The position numbers and the translations under genes are program-made. From assembly GCF_014203095.1 (NCBI RefSeq), contig NZ_JACHIG010000004.1, positions 124,001 through 188,000 of the forward strand: 64,000 nt of DNA, read 5' to 3'. This document shows, in pieces, positions 18,264 through 25,713 of the stretch. Position 1 is the stretch's first letter; each line of letters starts with the position of its first letter. Source of the stretch: Prosthecobacter vanneervenii (lineage in GTDB: Bacteria > Verrucomicrobiota > Verrucomicrobiia > Verrucomicrobiales > Verrucomicrobiaceae). Below the pieces are notes generated by a model, which was not told where the DNA came from, did not search any database, and saw only the letters and a list, made by a program, of their open reading frames with translations.

Positions 18264-18297
18264 CATGAACCTCGACGAGTTCCTGATGCGCCGCTGA
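18264..18297 (+). repeat. 34-base direct repeat, right copy
   Basis: An exact duplicate of the DUF1553 gene end (17636-17669), including the stop codon, sits 16 bases after the toxin gene. It has no gene in front of it here. It therefore looks like the original gene end displaced by the 594-base cassette, or like a copy carried by the cassette. Confidence 0.95.
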
Positions 18298-18304
18298 CAC
18301 ACCG

Positions 18305-18322
18305 CCCCCCTTTGGTGGGGGG
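18305..18322 (+). terminator. G/C hairpin after the displaced gene end
   Basis: CCCCCC and GGGGGG arms enclose a six-base loop immediately after the right 34-base repeat. It would be the natural terminator of the DUF1553 transcript before the cassette arrived. There is no T-run, so rho-independent function is uncertain. Confidence 0.35.
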
Positions 18323-18397
18323 TGCCTGACTAGGGCTTGAAGCGGGCGGACCGCTGGAAGTACAAGGCTGAAACATTTCAGCCTCCTCCCCCTTTCC

Positions 18398-20059
18398 ATG
18401 CTGTCTGCCCGCATCTCCGCACTCGTTGCCCTCGTCTTCCTCATCCTGGCCGGTGCCAGCCATGCGCAGGTGCCATTCGACACGCTGATCTCAAACTACG
18501 GCCAGCCCAACCAGCTGACCAATTTCAACCTGTATGACCAGTCGCAGCGGGTTGCCTGGGACTTCACCACCGGCGCGGACGCTTACTCAGACCTCTTCCT
18601 GACGGTGCAGGCGAGCAACAATGACGGCGGCGGCCGCTATCTGACCGCAGAATTTTTCACCTCCGCCAGCTCCGCGCCGGACACGCTCGTGGGCAGCGTG
18701 CAGATCCGGGTGGGATTCACCGAGGGCAGCTTTCAGGACTTCAGCAATGACCTTCCCGCCGCTGTCGCGCTGGCTGCCAACACCACCTATTGGGTGGTCC
18801 TTTCCCTCACCGATCCGCTGAGCCATGGAGGCCCTCCAGGCATCCGGTTTCGAAACATCGCGGACGGCACCACCGACGCGGGCGGCATCTACTCCAGTGT
18901 GAGCGGCACCTCTCTTCTCACCTCGTCAAACAACGGCAGCACCTGGACCGCCCAAAGCGGCACCGACGCCCTGAAATACCTGCTCGAAGGCACCAAGGTG
19001 GTCGTGGTGGTGCCCGTGGTGCCGCCAGATGCAGTGCTCACCGCGCAGAGCCTTCAAAGCCTCGCACTCCAAAGCACCAGCGCCTTGCTGGAAGACTTCG
19101 CCATGCGCCTCTTCCGTGTGCGCTCCGGCCAGGGGGGCACCGCCAATCAAAACACCGTGCTGGTGGATCTCGCTGCGGAGGATGAGCAGGTGGTGCTCGG
19201 CGAAGGCGACGGCCCCGGCTCGCCGCCCCGCCTTGTCGGTCTCACCACCGGTGCCCGCGCAGGTCAGCTCCGCATCTTTTCTTCATTCGACTACGGCTAC
19301 GCCGGCCTCACCAGCGCGTCAGCCCTCCGCAGCAACACCTACGGCGGTACCCTGGGCATGGAGCTGACGCTCACCGATCATCTCGCCTTCGGGGTCGGGA
19401 TGGGCGCACTGACAGCACAGACTCGCGTGGCTGGCGGCATCGCCTCGGTCAATACCGACGGCCTCACCCTCGCCAGCTATGCCACCTATCAGCGCGGCGG
19501 CACCTATCTGGACCTCCTCTACGCCGCCACCATGCTCGACCACAGCGTCATCCGTGGCGCGGCCATCTCCAGCCCGTACAGCACCGTGCACACCGTGCAG
19601 TTCAATACAGGCCACAACTTCATCTCCGGTCGCTTCACGCACGGCCCCTTTGTCGGTGTGAACTACGCCCACGCCACCACCAATCCCTACACCGAGACCG
19701 GCCCCGGTGCCGTGACGGTGGACCGCCAGCGCTCAGACACCATCCAGGGCCGGGTGGGCTGGCAGGGCAGCGCACAGTTTGATCGCGGCTGGGGCGTCAT
19801 CATTCCTCAGGTGCGCCTCTCCTGGGACAAACAATATCTCAATGACAGAAGCGTCTCCAATGTGGCCCTCGCCGGCGTGCCGGGCGTCGTCACTCGCACC
19901 AGCACAGGCGGCGCGTCGCAAAACGGCCTCGGTCTCGGCGCAGGTGTCATGGTCAGCCTGAACAGCGGCTGGGCCTTCGGCCTGAACTACCAGGGACACC
20001 TGCTCGACGGAGCCGCCAACCTGCACAATGCCATGGCCTACGTCTCCTGGCGCTGGTAG
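18398..20059 (+). CDS. Autotransporter-domain outer membrane protein
   Basis: The protein has 553 residues with a signal peptide (ARISALVALVFLILAGASHA). Residues about 25-200 resemble a choice-of-anchor beta-sandwich (NQLTNFNLYDQSQRVAWDF). The C-terminal roughly 270 residues form an autotransporter beta-barrel with alternating hydrophobic strands, ending in the aromatic YVSWRW. The passenger is short. It should reside in the outer membrane with the N-terminal domain exposed. It interrupts the usual DUF1553-DUF1501 neighbourhood. Confidence 0.85.
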   Translation: MLSARISALVALVFLILAGASHAQVPFDTLISNYGQPNQLTNFNLYDQSQRVAWDFTTGADAYSDLFLTVQASNNDGGGRYLTAEFFTSASSAPDTLVGSVQIRVGFTEGSFQDFSNDLPAAVALAANTTYWVVLSLTDPLSHGGPPGIRFRNIADGTTDAGGIYSSVSGTSLLTSSNNGSTWTAQSGTDALKYLLEGTKVVVVVPVVPPDAVLTAQSLQSLALQSTSALLEDFAMRLFRVRSGQGGTANQNTVLVDLAAEDEQVVLGEGDGPGSPPRLVGLTTGARAGQLRIFSSFDYGYAGLTSASALRSNTYGGTLGMELTLTDHLAFGVGMGALTAQTRVAGGIASVNTDGLTLASYATYQRGGTYLDLLYAATMLDHSVIRGAAISSPYSTVHTVQFNTGHNFISGRFTHGPFVGVNYAHATTNPYTETGPGAVTVDRQRSDTIQGRVGWQGSAQFDRGWGVIIPQVRLSWDKQYLNDRSVSNVALAGVPGVVTRTSTGGASQNGLGLGAGVMVSLNSGWAFGLNYQGHLLDGAANLHNAMAYVSWRW

Positions 20060-20124
20060 GCATGGTAAATCCTGCTTGGCTGGCAAAGGAGCTGCGTCTC
20101 CGTGCGTATCTTTGACACGCACGC

Positions 20125-21576
20125 ATGAACCCCATTCTCCACGACTCTCTCCAGCTCAAAACCCGCCGCCAGTTCCTCGGCCATGCGGGCCAGTTCAGCC
20201 TCGGAGCCATCGCCATGCATGCCATGCAGCAGAAGGCTGGGGCCGCCATGGTCGCGGACAATCCGCTCATCCCCAAGAAGACCCACTTCGCCCCCAAGGC
20301 CAAGCGCGTCATCTACCTCCACATGTCGGGCGCGCCGCCCCACCTCGACCTCTTTGACTACAAGCCCGAGCTCGTAAAACGCAGCGGCCAGGACTGCCCC
20401 GACTCCATTCTCAAAGGCCGGCGCTTCGCCTTTACCACCGGCGTCCCCAAGCTCATGGGCACCCCGCGCACCTTCGCCCGATACGGCAAGGCCGGCATGT
20501 GGATGAGCGACGCCTGCCCCAATTTCCACACCATCGCCGACGAGATCTGCATGGTCCGCTCCATGAACACGGACCAGTTCAATCACGCCCCCGCAGAGCT
20601 GCTCCTCTTCACCGGCCACGCACGCCAGGGTCGCCCCTCCATGGGCGCCTGGGCCACCTATGGCCTCGGCACAGAAAATCAGGACCTCCCCGGCTTCGTC
20701 GCTCTCATCTCCAGCGGCACCCAGCCCAGCGGCGGCCAGGGCTGCTGGGGCAGCGGCTTCATCCCCAGCGTCTATCAGGGCGTGCAGTGCCGCAGCAAGG
20801 GAGACCCCGTCCTCTTCGTCAGCGACCCCGCCGGCATGAACCGCGCCATGCGCCGCAAGACTCTCGACGCGCTGCAAGATCTTAATCAGCAGCAGGTCGC
20901 TGAGTTCGGCCATCCGGAAACCGTCACCCGCATCGCCCAGTACGAGCTCGCCTTCCGCATGCAGACCAGCGTGCCCGAGGTCATGGACATCTCCCAGGAG
21001 CCGCAGCATGTCATCGAGGCCTACGGCGCCAAGCCTGGCGAATCCAGCTTCGCCAACAACTGCCTCCTCGCCCGCCGCCTCGTGGAAAAAGGCGTCCGCT
21101 TTGTGAACCTCTTCGACTGGGGCTGGGACTTCCACGGCACCAGCGAGGGCAGCGGCATCACCACCGGCCTCACCGCCAAGATGGCTGCGACTGACAAGCC
21201 CGTCTCCGCCCTCATCAAAGACCTCAAGCAGCGCGGCCTGCTGGAGGACACCCTCGTCATCTGGGGCGGCGAATTTGGCCGCACCCCCTTCCGCGAAGGC
21301 CGCACCGCCGCCAGCGCCGTCCTGGGTCGCGACCACTACCCCGACTGCTACACCCTCTTCATGGCCGGCGGCGGCGTAAAGGCCGGATTCGACTACGGCA
21401 GCACCGACGAGCTCGGCTTCAGCGTCGCTGAAAACAAAGTCCACGTGCACGACTTCCAGGCCACCGTCATGCACCTCCTCGGCTTCGACCACGAGCGCCT
21501 CACCTACCGCTTCCAAGGCCGCGACTACCGCCTCACCGACATCCACGGCCACGTGGTCAAAGACCTGCTGGCGTGA
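20125..21576 (+). CDS. DUF1501 family protein, Tat-exported
   Basis: The protein has 483 residues. The N-terminus contains a twin-arginine motif (TRRQFLG), implying folded export. The body has the DUF1501 features: IYLHMSGAPPHLDLFDYKPEL, MVRSMNTDQFNHAP and the alkaline-phosphatase-like ending IWGGEFGRTPF. The fold is related to sulfatases and phosphatases. It typically works beside DUF1549/DUF1553 cytochromes in PVC bacteria. The exact reaction is unknown. Confidence 0.93.
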   Translation: MNPILHDSLQLKTRRQFLGHAGQFSLGAIAMHAMQQKAGAAMVADNPLIPKKTHFAPKAKRVIYLHMSGAPPHLDLFDYKPELVKRSGQDCPDSILKGRRFAFTTGVPKLMGTPRTFARYGKAGMWMSDACPNFHTIADEICMVRSMNTDQFNHAPAELLLFTGHARQGRPSMGAWATYGLGTENQDLPGFVALISSGTQPSGGQGCWGSGFIPSVYQGVQCRSKGDPVLFVSDPAGMNRAMRRKTLDALQDLNQQQVAEFGHPETVTRIAQYELAFRMQTSVPEVMDISQEPQHVIEAYGAKPGESSFANNCLLARRLVEKGVRFVNLFDWGWDFHGTSEGSGITTGLTAKMAATDKPVSALIKDLKQRGLLEDTLVIWGGEFGRTPFREGRTAASAVLGRDHYPDCYTLFMAGGGVKAGFDYGSTDELGFSVAENKVHVHDFQATVMHLLGFDHERLTYRFQGRDYRLTDIHGHVVKDLLA

Positions 21577-21778
21577 AATCCCAACGCGTGAAAAAGCTAA
21601 GATAGCGCCCGCAATCGCAGCGCTTTAGGAGCGCGGAATTCATTCCGCAGCAGGTCGTCTGCATGCCTCGCGTGAGACAGGGTTTGGCACGTCGCAAACA
21701 CACTGGTTCCGGGACGCCGAGGAGATGCAAATGATGCGTAAAGCGCGGTGATCTGTACAACTCACTTCCCCTTCCCCC

Positions 21779-22024
21779 TTACCCCCCCTGCACCGGCGGC
21801 ATGATCGCCACCTCACCGCCGTCATGCAGCGGCTCATCTCGCTTCACATAGGTCTGGTCCAGCGCCAGCAGCAGGCTTCCCTGCCATTCAGCGATCTTTG
21901 GCCACCGCGCTTCTACCTGTGCCAGCAGCTCGCCCATCGTAGCACCGGCAGGCACTTCCACAGAGATCTCGTCCGTGCCGGTGATGTCCCGCAGGACGGA
22001 GAAAAACAGCACGCGCAGCTTCAT
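21779..22024 (-). CDS. moaD: MoaD/ThiS-family sulfur carrier protein
   Basis: The protein has 81 residues from ATG 22024 (MKLRVLFFSVLRDITG). It has a ubiquitin-like fold, a DGGEVAIMPPVQGG ending and the C-terminal Gly-Gly that is adenylated and thiocarboxylated. This is the small subunit of molybdopterin synthase. Its start overlaps the stop of hpt (ATGA). No MoaE or other molybdenum cofactor genes lie in the window, so the hpt link may be only transcriptional. Confidence 0.85.
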   Translation of the reverse strand: MKLRVLFFSVLRDITGTDEISVEVPAGATMGELLAQVEARWPKIAEWQGSLLLALDQTYVKRDEPLHDGGEVAIMPPVQGG

Positions 22025-22584
22025 GATGCTGGGTCCAGGTTCAGGATTCCGATGCACGGCAGATTCCGGAAGCGGCCCCGGAAGTCCATGCCGTAGCCCA
22101 CCACAAACTCATCATCGATCTCAAAGCCCGCGTCAGCCACCACTTCGCGCAGGCGTGGCCGGCGCTTGCTCAGCAGCACGCAGGTGCGCAGGCTCGCAGG
22201 TTCCTGCTCCAGGATGCGCTCGGTGATCGCCCCCAGCGTCAACCCCGTGTCCAGAATGTCATCCAGCAGCAGCACATCCTGCCCGTGCAGGTTCAGCGTG
22301 GCGGGCCAGTTCACCTTCACCTCGCCCGTCGTCGCCGTGCCGCCTTGGTAGCTGCTCGCGCTCAGCGTGTGCAGGCGCACCGGCATCTCCAGCTTGCGCA
22401 GCAGATCCGCCACAAAAAACAGCCCGCCGTCCATCAGCGCCACCACCGTCACCACACGCCCTGCCAGCTCCACATTCAGCCGCGCCGCCATCTCAGCCAC
22501 CCGCGCCGCGATCTGCTCCGGGCTGAGCAGCACGCGTTCAAGATCTTGAATGACGCCGGTGACGTTGGAGGGCATGGATGGCAA
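22021..22584 (-). CDS. hpt: Hypoxanthine phosphoribosyltransferase
   Basis: The protein has 187 residues. The PRPP-binding loop VLLLDDILDTGLTLG and the flexible-loop Ser-Tyr (SASSYQGG) mark a type I phosphoribosyltransferase of the HPRT group. It converts hypoxanthine or guanine with PRPP to IMP or GMP in purine salvage. It is the first gene of a two-gene unit with moaD, and is divergent from pdxH over a 66-base gap. Confidence 0.92.
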   Translation of the reverse strand: MPSMPSNVTGVIQDLERVLLSPEQIAARVAEMAARLNVELAGRVVTVVALMDGGLFFVADLLRKLEMPVRLHTLSASSYQGGTATTGEVKVNWPATLNLHGQDVLLLDDILDTGLTLGAITERILEQEPASLRTCVLLSKRRPRLREVVADAGFEIDDEFVVGYGMDFRGRFRNLPCIGILNLDPAS

Positions 22585-22650
22585 AAGAGTGCGTAAAAGG
22601 CCAAAGCTGACGTAGCGCAGGCCGGTTGGTGTGCGTTTCTTTTAACCCGA

Positions 22651-23304
22651 ATGAACCCGACTGACAAACCGAACCTGCCTGACCTCCGCGTGAGCTACAA
22701 TCAGGGCGAGCTCGACGAGCACACCGCCCCCGCCGATCCCGTGGAGCTCTTCACCCTCTGGATCAATGACGCCCTTGAGCACAAGCTCCCCGAGCCCAAC
22801 GCCATGAGCCTCGCCACCAACGGCCTCGACGGCACCCCCACCGTCCGCACCGTCCTCCTCAAAGGCATCGACGAGCGCGGCTTCCACTTCTACACCAACT
22901 ACGAGAGCCGCAAGGGACACGAGATCGCCGCCGACTCCCGCGGTGCCGCCTGCTTCCTCTGGGCCAGCCGCCACCACCAGGTCTGCCTCAAGGGCCGCAT
23001 CTCCAAGCTCGACCGCGCCGATGCCGAGCAGTACTTCGCCGTCCGCCCCTACGGCCACCAGATCGGTGCCTGGGCCTCCAGCCAGAGCCAGGTCATCCCC
23101 GGCCGCGAATGGCTGGAGCAGCGCGATGCCGAGATCAAAGCCCAATACCCCGAAGGCCAGGTCCCATGCCCTCCCCACTGGGGCGGCTACACCCTCCTCG
23201 CCGATGAGATCGAGTTCTGGCAGGGCCGCGTCAGCCGCCTCCACGACCGCATCCGCTACCGCAAGGAAAACGGCGTCTGGGTCAAAGCGCGCCTCAGCCC
23301 GTGA
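22651..23304 (+). CDS. pdxH: Pyridoxamine 5'-phosphate oxidase
   Basis: The protein has 217 residues. It has the FMN-binding stretch RTVLLKGIDERGFHFYTNYE, then RKGHEIA and ASRHHQV. The family ends in the C-terminal signature EFWQGRVSRLHDRIRY, present here. The enzyme oxidises pyridoxine or pyridoxamine phosphate to pyridoxal phosphate with oxygen. Length is usual. A 240-base non-coding stretch follows, without recognised features beyond a possible degenerate dispersed repeat. Confidence 0.95.
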   Translation: MNPTDKPNLPDLRVSYNQGELDEHTAPADPVELFTLWINDALEHKLPEPNAMSLATNGLDGTPTVRTVLLKGIDERGFHFYTNYESRKGHEIAADSRGAACFLWASRHHQVCLKGRISKLDRADAEQYFAVRPYGHQIGAWASSQSQVIPGREWLEQRDAEIKAQYPEGQVPCPPHWGGYTLLADEIEFWQGRVSRLHDRIRYRKENGVWVKARLSP

Positions 23305-23527
23305 GATCTATTTGGAGTGCGGCTGCGCAACGAGGAACGAGTGGAGCTGCCGCTTTCGAGCGTCTCGTCGTGGGCTGAGGTGGAAGAGCCTGCGGACACC
23401 CACTGGCACTCCCGCCTTTGGACATCCCACGTTTGCGTAAATTGACCAGCACGTCGTTCAGGGAAGCAATTTGGGGAACCACAATAGCCCTTGGCAAAAA
23501 ACTCAACTCCTCACTTGCCTTTCGGAA

Positions 23528-23547
23528 TTTTCAGTTTTCATTGAAAA
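23528..23547 (+). promoter_or_regulatory. Palindromic operator before the GbsR-like gene
   Basis: TTTTCAG-N6-TTGAAAA lies just before the preferred GTG start of the regulator gene. It shares the TTTCAG-N6-(C/T)TGAAA plan with the site at 24088 in front of the next gene. The two matching sites around one regulator gene suggest an autoregulated operator. Confidence 0.5.
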
Positions 23548-23548
23548 C

Positions 23549-24070
23549 GTGAGCAAGGAACTGCCAGAATGGGAAAAAGCCCGCGAGGAATTCGTCATCC
23601 AGTGGGGCTCGCTCGGTACCCAGTGGGGCATCAATCGCACGATGGCCCAGATCCATGCCCTGCTCATGACCGCCCCGGAGCCCATGTGCACAGACGAGGT
23701 CATGGAGCGACTGGAGATCAGCCGCGGCAATGCCCACACCAATCTCAAAGACCTCGTCAGCTGGAACCTCGTCCGCATCATCACCAAGAAAGGCGACCGC
23801 AAAGAGTACTTCGAGGCTGAAAAAGACGTCTGGAAAATCTTCATCACCATCTCCAAGGAGCGCAAGCGCCGCGAGATCGAGCCCGCCATCCACCTCCTGC
23901 GCGACTGCGCCGCCCGCACCAAGGACGAAACCGTCGGCCCCGGCAAGGAGTTCCACCAGCAGATGAAGGACCTCGACGAGTTCCTCAGCTTCGGCGTCAA
24001 GGTGGCAGACACCGTCATCTCCATGAAGCACGCCTCCGCCCTCCAGTGGGCCATGCGCCTCCTCGGCTAA
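23549..24070 (+). CDS. GbsR/MarR-family transcriptional regulator
   Basis: The protein has 173 residues from GTG 23549. The winged helix region (FVIQWGSLGTQWGINRTMAQ, then MCTDEVMERLEISRGNAHTN) is typical of GbsR-type regulators of the MarR superfamily. A longer version from TTG 23471 would put the palindrome inside the gene; I prefer 23549 because that leaves the operator upstream. It heads a four-gene run with two membrane proteins and a DCC oxidoreductase, which it probably represses. Confidence 0.8.
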   Translation: MSKELPEWEKAREEFVIQWGSLGTQWGINRTMAQIHALLMTAPEPMCTDEVMERLEISRGNAHTNLKDLVSWNLVRIITKKGDRKEYFEAEKDVWKIFITISKERKRREIEPAIHLLRDCAARTKDETVGPGKEFHQQMKDLDEFLSFGVKVADTVISMKHASALQWAMRLLG

Positions 24071-24087
24071 TTTTTTCATGCCTTTAT

Positions 24088-24107
24088 GTTTCAGAAAATA
24101 CTGAAAC
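24088..24107 (+). promoter_or_regulatory. Perfect palindrome before the membrane-protein operon
   Basis: GTTTCAG-AAAATA-CTGAAAC has seven-base perfect arms. It overlaps a plausible -10 hexamer (AATACT, with TTCATG 16 bases upstream), placing it where a repressor would compete with RNA polymerase. It matches the site at 23528 and lies between the regulator and its likely target genes. Confidence 0.6.
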
Positions 24108-24142
24108 TACCGAACAAACAAAACGCAAACCGACACACCGCC

Positions 24143-24559
24143 ATGAACCACACCGTCATCACCTACAGCCTCTACCTCATCCTCGCCGTCAGCATGACGG
24201 TCTGGGTCGCGCGCACCCTCCACAAAAACGGTCGCATCTTCCTTGTGGACTGCTTTCACGGAAACACGGAGCTGGCAGACAGCGTCAACCACCTGCTCGT
24301 CGTCGGCTTTTACCTCATCAATATCGGTTTCGTCTCGCTCTACCTCAAGACCACCGAGGAGATCGAGGCCGCACGCGGCGTCTTTGAGGCGCTCAGCGGC
24401 AAGATGGGCGTCGTGCTCCTCATGCTCGGCGGCATGCACTTCTTCAATCTCTACGTCTTCACCCGCATGCGCCGCCGCGCCACCCTCGCCCACCTGCCTC
24501 CTCCCGTGCCTGCCATGAACCGCGTCAGCAAAGCCCACGACATCCTGGACACCCTGTAA
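24143..24559 (+). CDS. Conserved membrane protein, unknown function
   Basis: The protein has 138 residues starting at ATG 24143. There are about three hydrophobic helices, with NGRIFLVDCFHGNTELADSV between the first and second and a basic tail (RMRRRA). It resembles a family I know only as uncharacterised in verrucomicrobia. It is the first gene after the palindromic operator and overlaps the next gene by one base, so it is translated with it. Confidence 0.65.
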   Translation: MNHTVITYSLYLILAVSMTVWVARTLHKNGRIFLVDCFHGNTELADSVNHLLVVGFYLINIGFVSLYLKTTEEIEAARGVFEALSGKMGVVLLMLGGMHFFNLYVFTRMRRRATLAHLPPPVPAMNRVSKAHDILDTL

Positions 24560-25023
24560 TGAAAACGTTTCTCCGCAAAATGAAGCTCTCGTTCCTCGCG
24601 ATGTTGTGCGGCTGGATTGCGTGCAACATCGCCTGGTGGGCGGGTGCAGTGCTTGCAGCAAGGGCTGTCATGCCACCGCACACAGATGACATCGTGTTAA
24701 TCACAGCGTGGACCGCCATTGTCGTGTTGGCAGCATGGCTGGCGGTTTTTCTGCCGGTGGATCTCTGCGTCAATGACCGCTCAAAGCTGCGCAGACCACT
24801 TACTGCGGCACTGTGCGGATTCCTGTCTGCATTCATCATTGTGGCCGGGGTTTTCGCCATCGCTGTTTCTTCTTTATTCGAGTATCAAAGCCTCATGGAA
24901 AGTATCTGGCGGGCGCTGGACAAGGCTGCTCTGCCCTACGCACTGGGCACCTGCGCCACCGGAACAGTCGCCGCATGGACTCGGGCCTTGATGGACAAAC
25001 CAAACCGCAACCAAATACCATGA
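24559..25023 (+). CDS. Integral membrane protein, unknown
   Basis: The protein has 154 residues with about four predicted helices (LAMLCGWIACNIAWWAGAVL, TAWTAIVVLAAWLAVFL and two more). It starts at TAATG, sharing a base with the previous stop, and its own end overlaps the DCC gene. Genes in this run therefore look co-translated. No known domain is seen. Confidence 0.6.
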   Translation: MKTFLRKMKLSFLAMLCGWIACNIAWWAGAVLAARAVMPPHTDDIVLITAWTAIVVLAAWLAVFLPVDLCVNDRSKLRRPLTAALCGFLSAFIIVAGVFAIAVSSLFEYQSLMESIWRALDKAALPYALGTCATGTVAAWTRALMDKPNRNQIP

Positions 25024-25445
25024 ACACCCTCATCATCTTCTACGATGCCCGCTGCGGCCTCTGCTCGCGCTTCCGCCGCTGGATGCTCGAACAGGCCGCG
25101 TATGTGCGGCTGCACTTTCTGCCCTACGACTCACCCCAGGCACTCCGCCTCTGCCCCGATCTTCCCAGCCTGCGCGCCGATCAGGAAATCGTCGTCATGG
25201 GAGACGACGGCTCTCTCTGGCAGGGCGCAGGTGCCTGGGTCACCTGCCTCTGGGCGCTGTGCGAATTCCGCGAGTGGTCACTCCGCCTCGCCAGCCCCGC
25301 ATTGCAGCCCATCGCCCGCAAAGTCGTGCACTGGATCTCGACCAACCGCATCACCCTCTCACGCCTCCTCCGCCTGCGCAGCGACGACCACATCAAACGC
25401 CAGATCACCGACGTCACCTGCGACACCGGCGCATGCTCTCTCTAG
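25020..25445 (+). CDS. DCC-family thiol-disulfide oxidoreductase (DUF393)
   Basis: The protein has 141 residues. The N-terminal YDARCGLCSRFRRWM is the Cx2C motif of the DCC/DUF393 thioredoxin-like family. The rest follows the family plan (SLRADQEIVVMGDDG). It could carry out disulfide exchange in the cytoplasm or at the membrane. Its ATG overlaps the stop of the preceding membrane gene, closing the operon. Confidence 0.8.
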   Translation: MNTLIIFYDARCGLCSRFRRWMLEQAAYVRLHFLPYDSPQALRLCPDLPSLRADQEIVVMGDDGSLWQGAGAWVTCLWALCEFREWSLRLASPALQPIARKVVHWISTNRITLSRLLRLRSDDHIKRQITDVTCDTGACSL

Positions 25446-25511
25446 CCCATTTGAATGAACTCTATTTGCACCTCTGCGCGGCATTAGCACACGGCACTCC
25501 GCGAAAGGCGC

Positions 25512-25547
25512 CAGCATAGTGGTCCGCACAGTCCCCTGTGCGGCTTC
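25512..25547 (+). repeat. Family C hairpin repeat, copy 1
   Basis: The core CAGCATAGTGGTCCGCACAG is followed by CCCCTGTGCGGCTTC, forming an eight-base stem (CCGCACAG with CTGTGCGG) and a four-base loop. All 36 bases recur exactly at 30560. It lies between the DCC gene and the large haem protein. Confidence 0.9.
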
Positions 25548-25713
25548 CTTCACACCCAACCAACCACGCGCTTCCCCAACGCATATTTCCCCCAGCGCCA
25601 TTTCAATCAATTCGCGGATATTCGCGGCTCATTCGCGTTGCATCCCCCTTTCATCCCATCCTCCCCCGAATCCCTTCTTGAACGAACCCTCGCGCCTGCG
25701 CTGTAATGCCTTC

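Noticed and set aside
20038-21552. Minus-strand reading frame of 504 codons
   Set aside because: Shadow of DUF1501, biased composition typical of high-GC antisense frames.
21600-21778. GCGCGGAATTCATTCCGC inverted sequence and surroundings
   Set aside because: Only a single short palindrome in the window; may be a repeat but no second copy was found.
23305-23470. Degenerate repeat-like stretch after pdxH
   Set aside because: Resembles dispersed PVC repeats but no second copy is present here to prove it.
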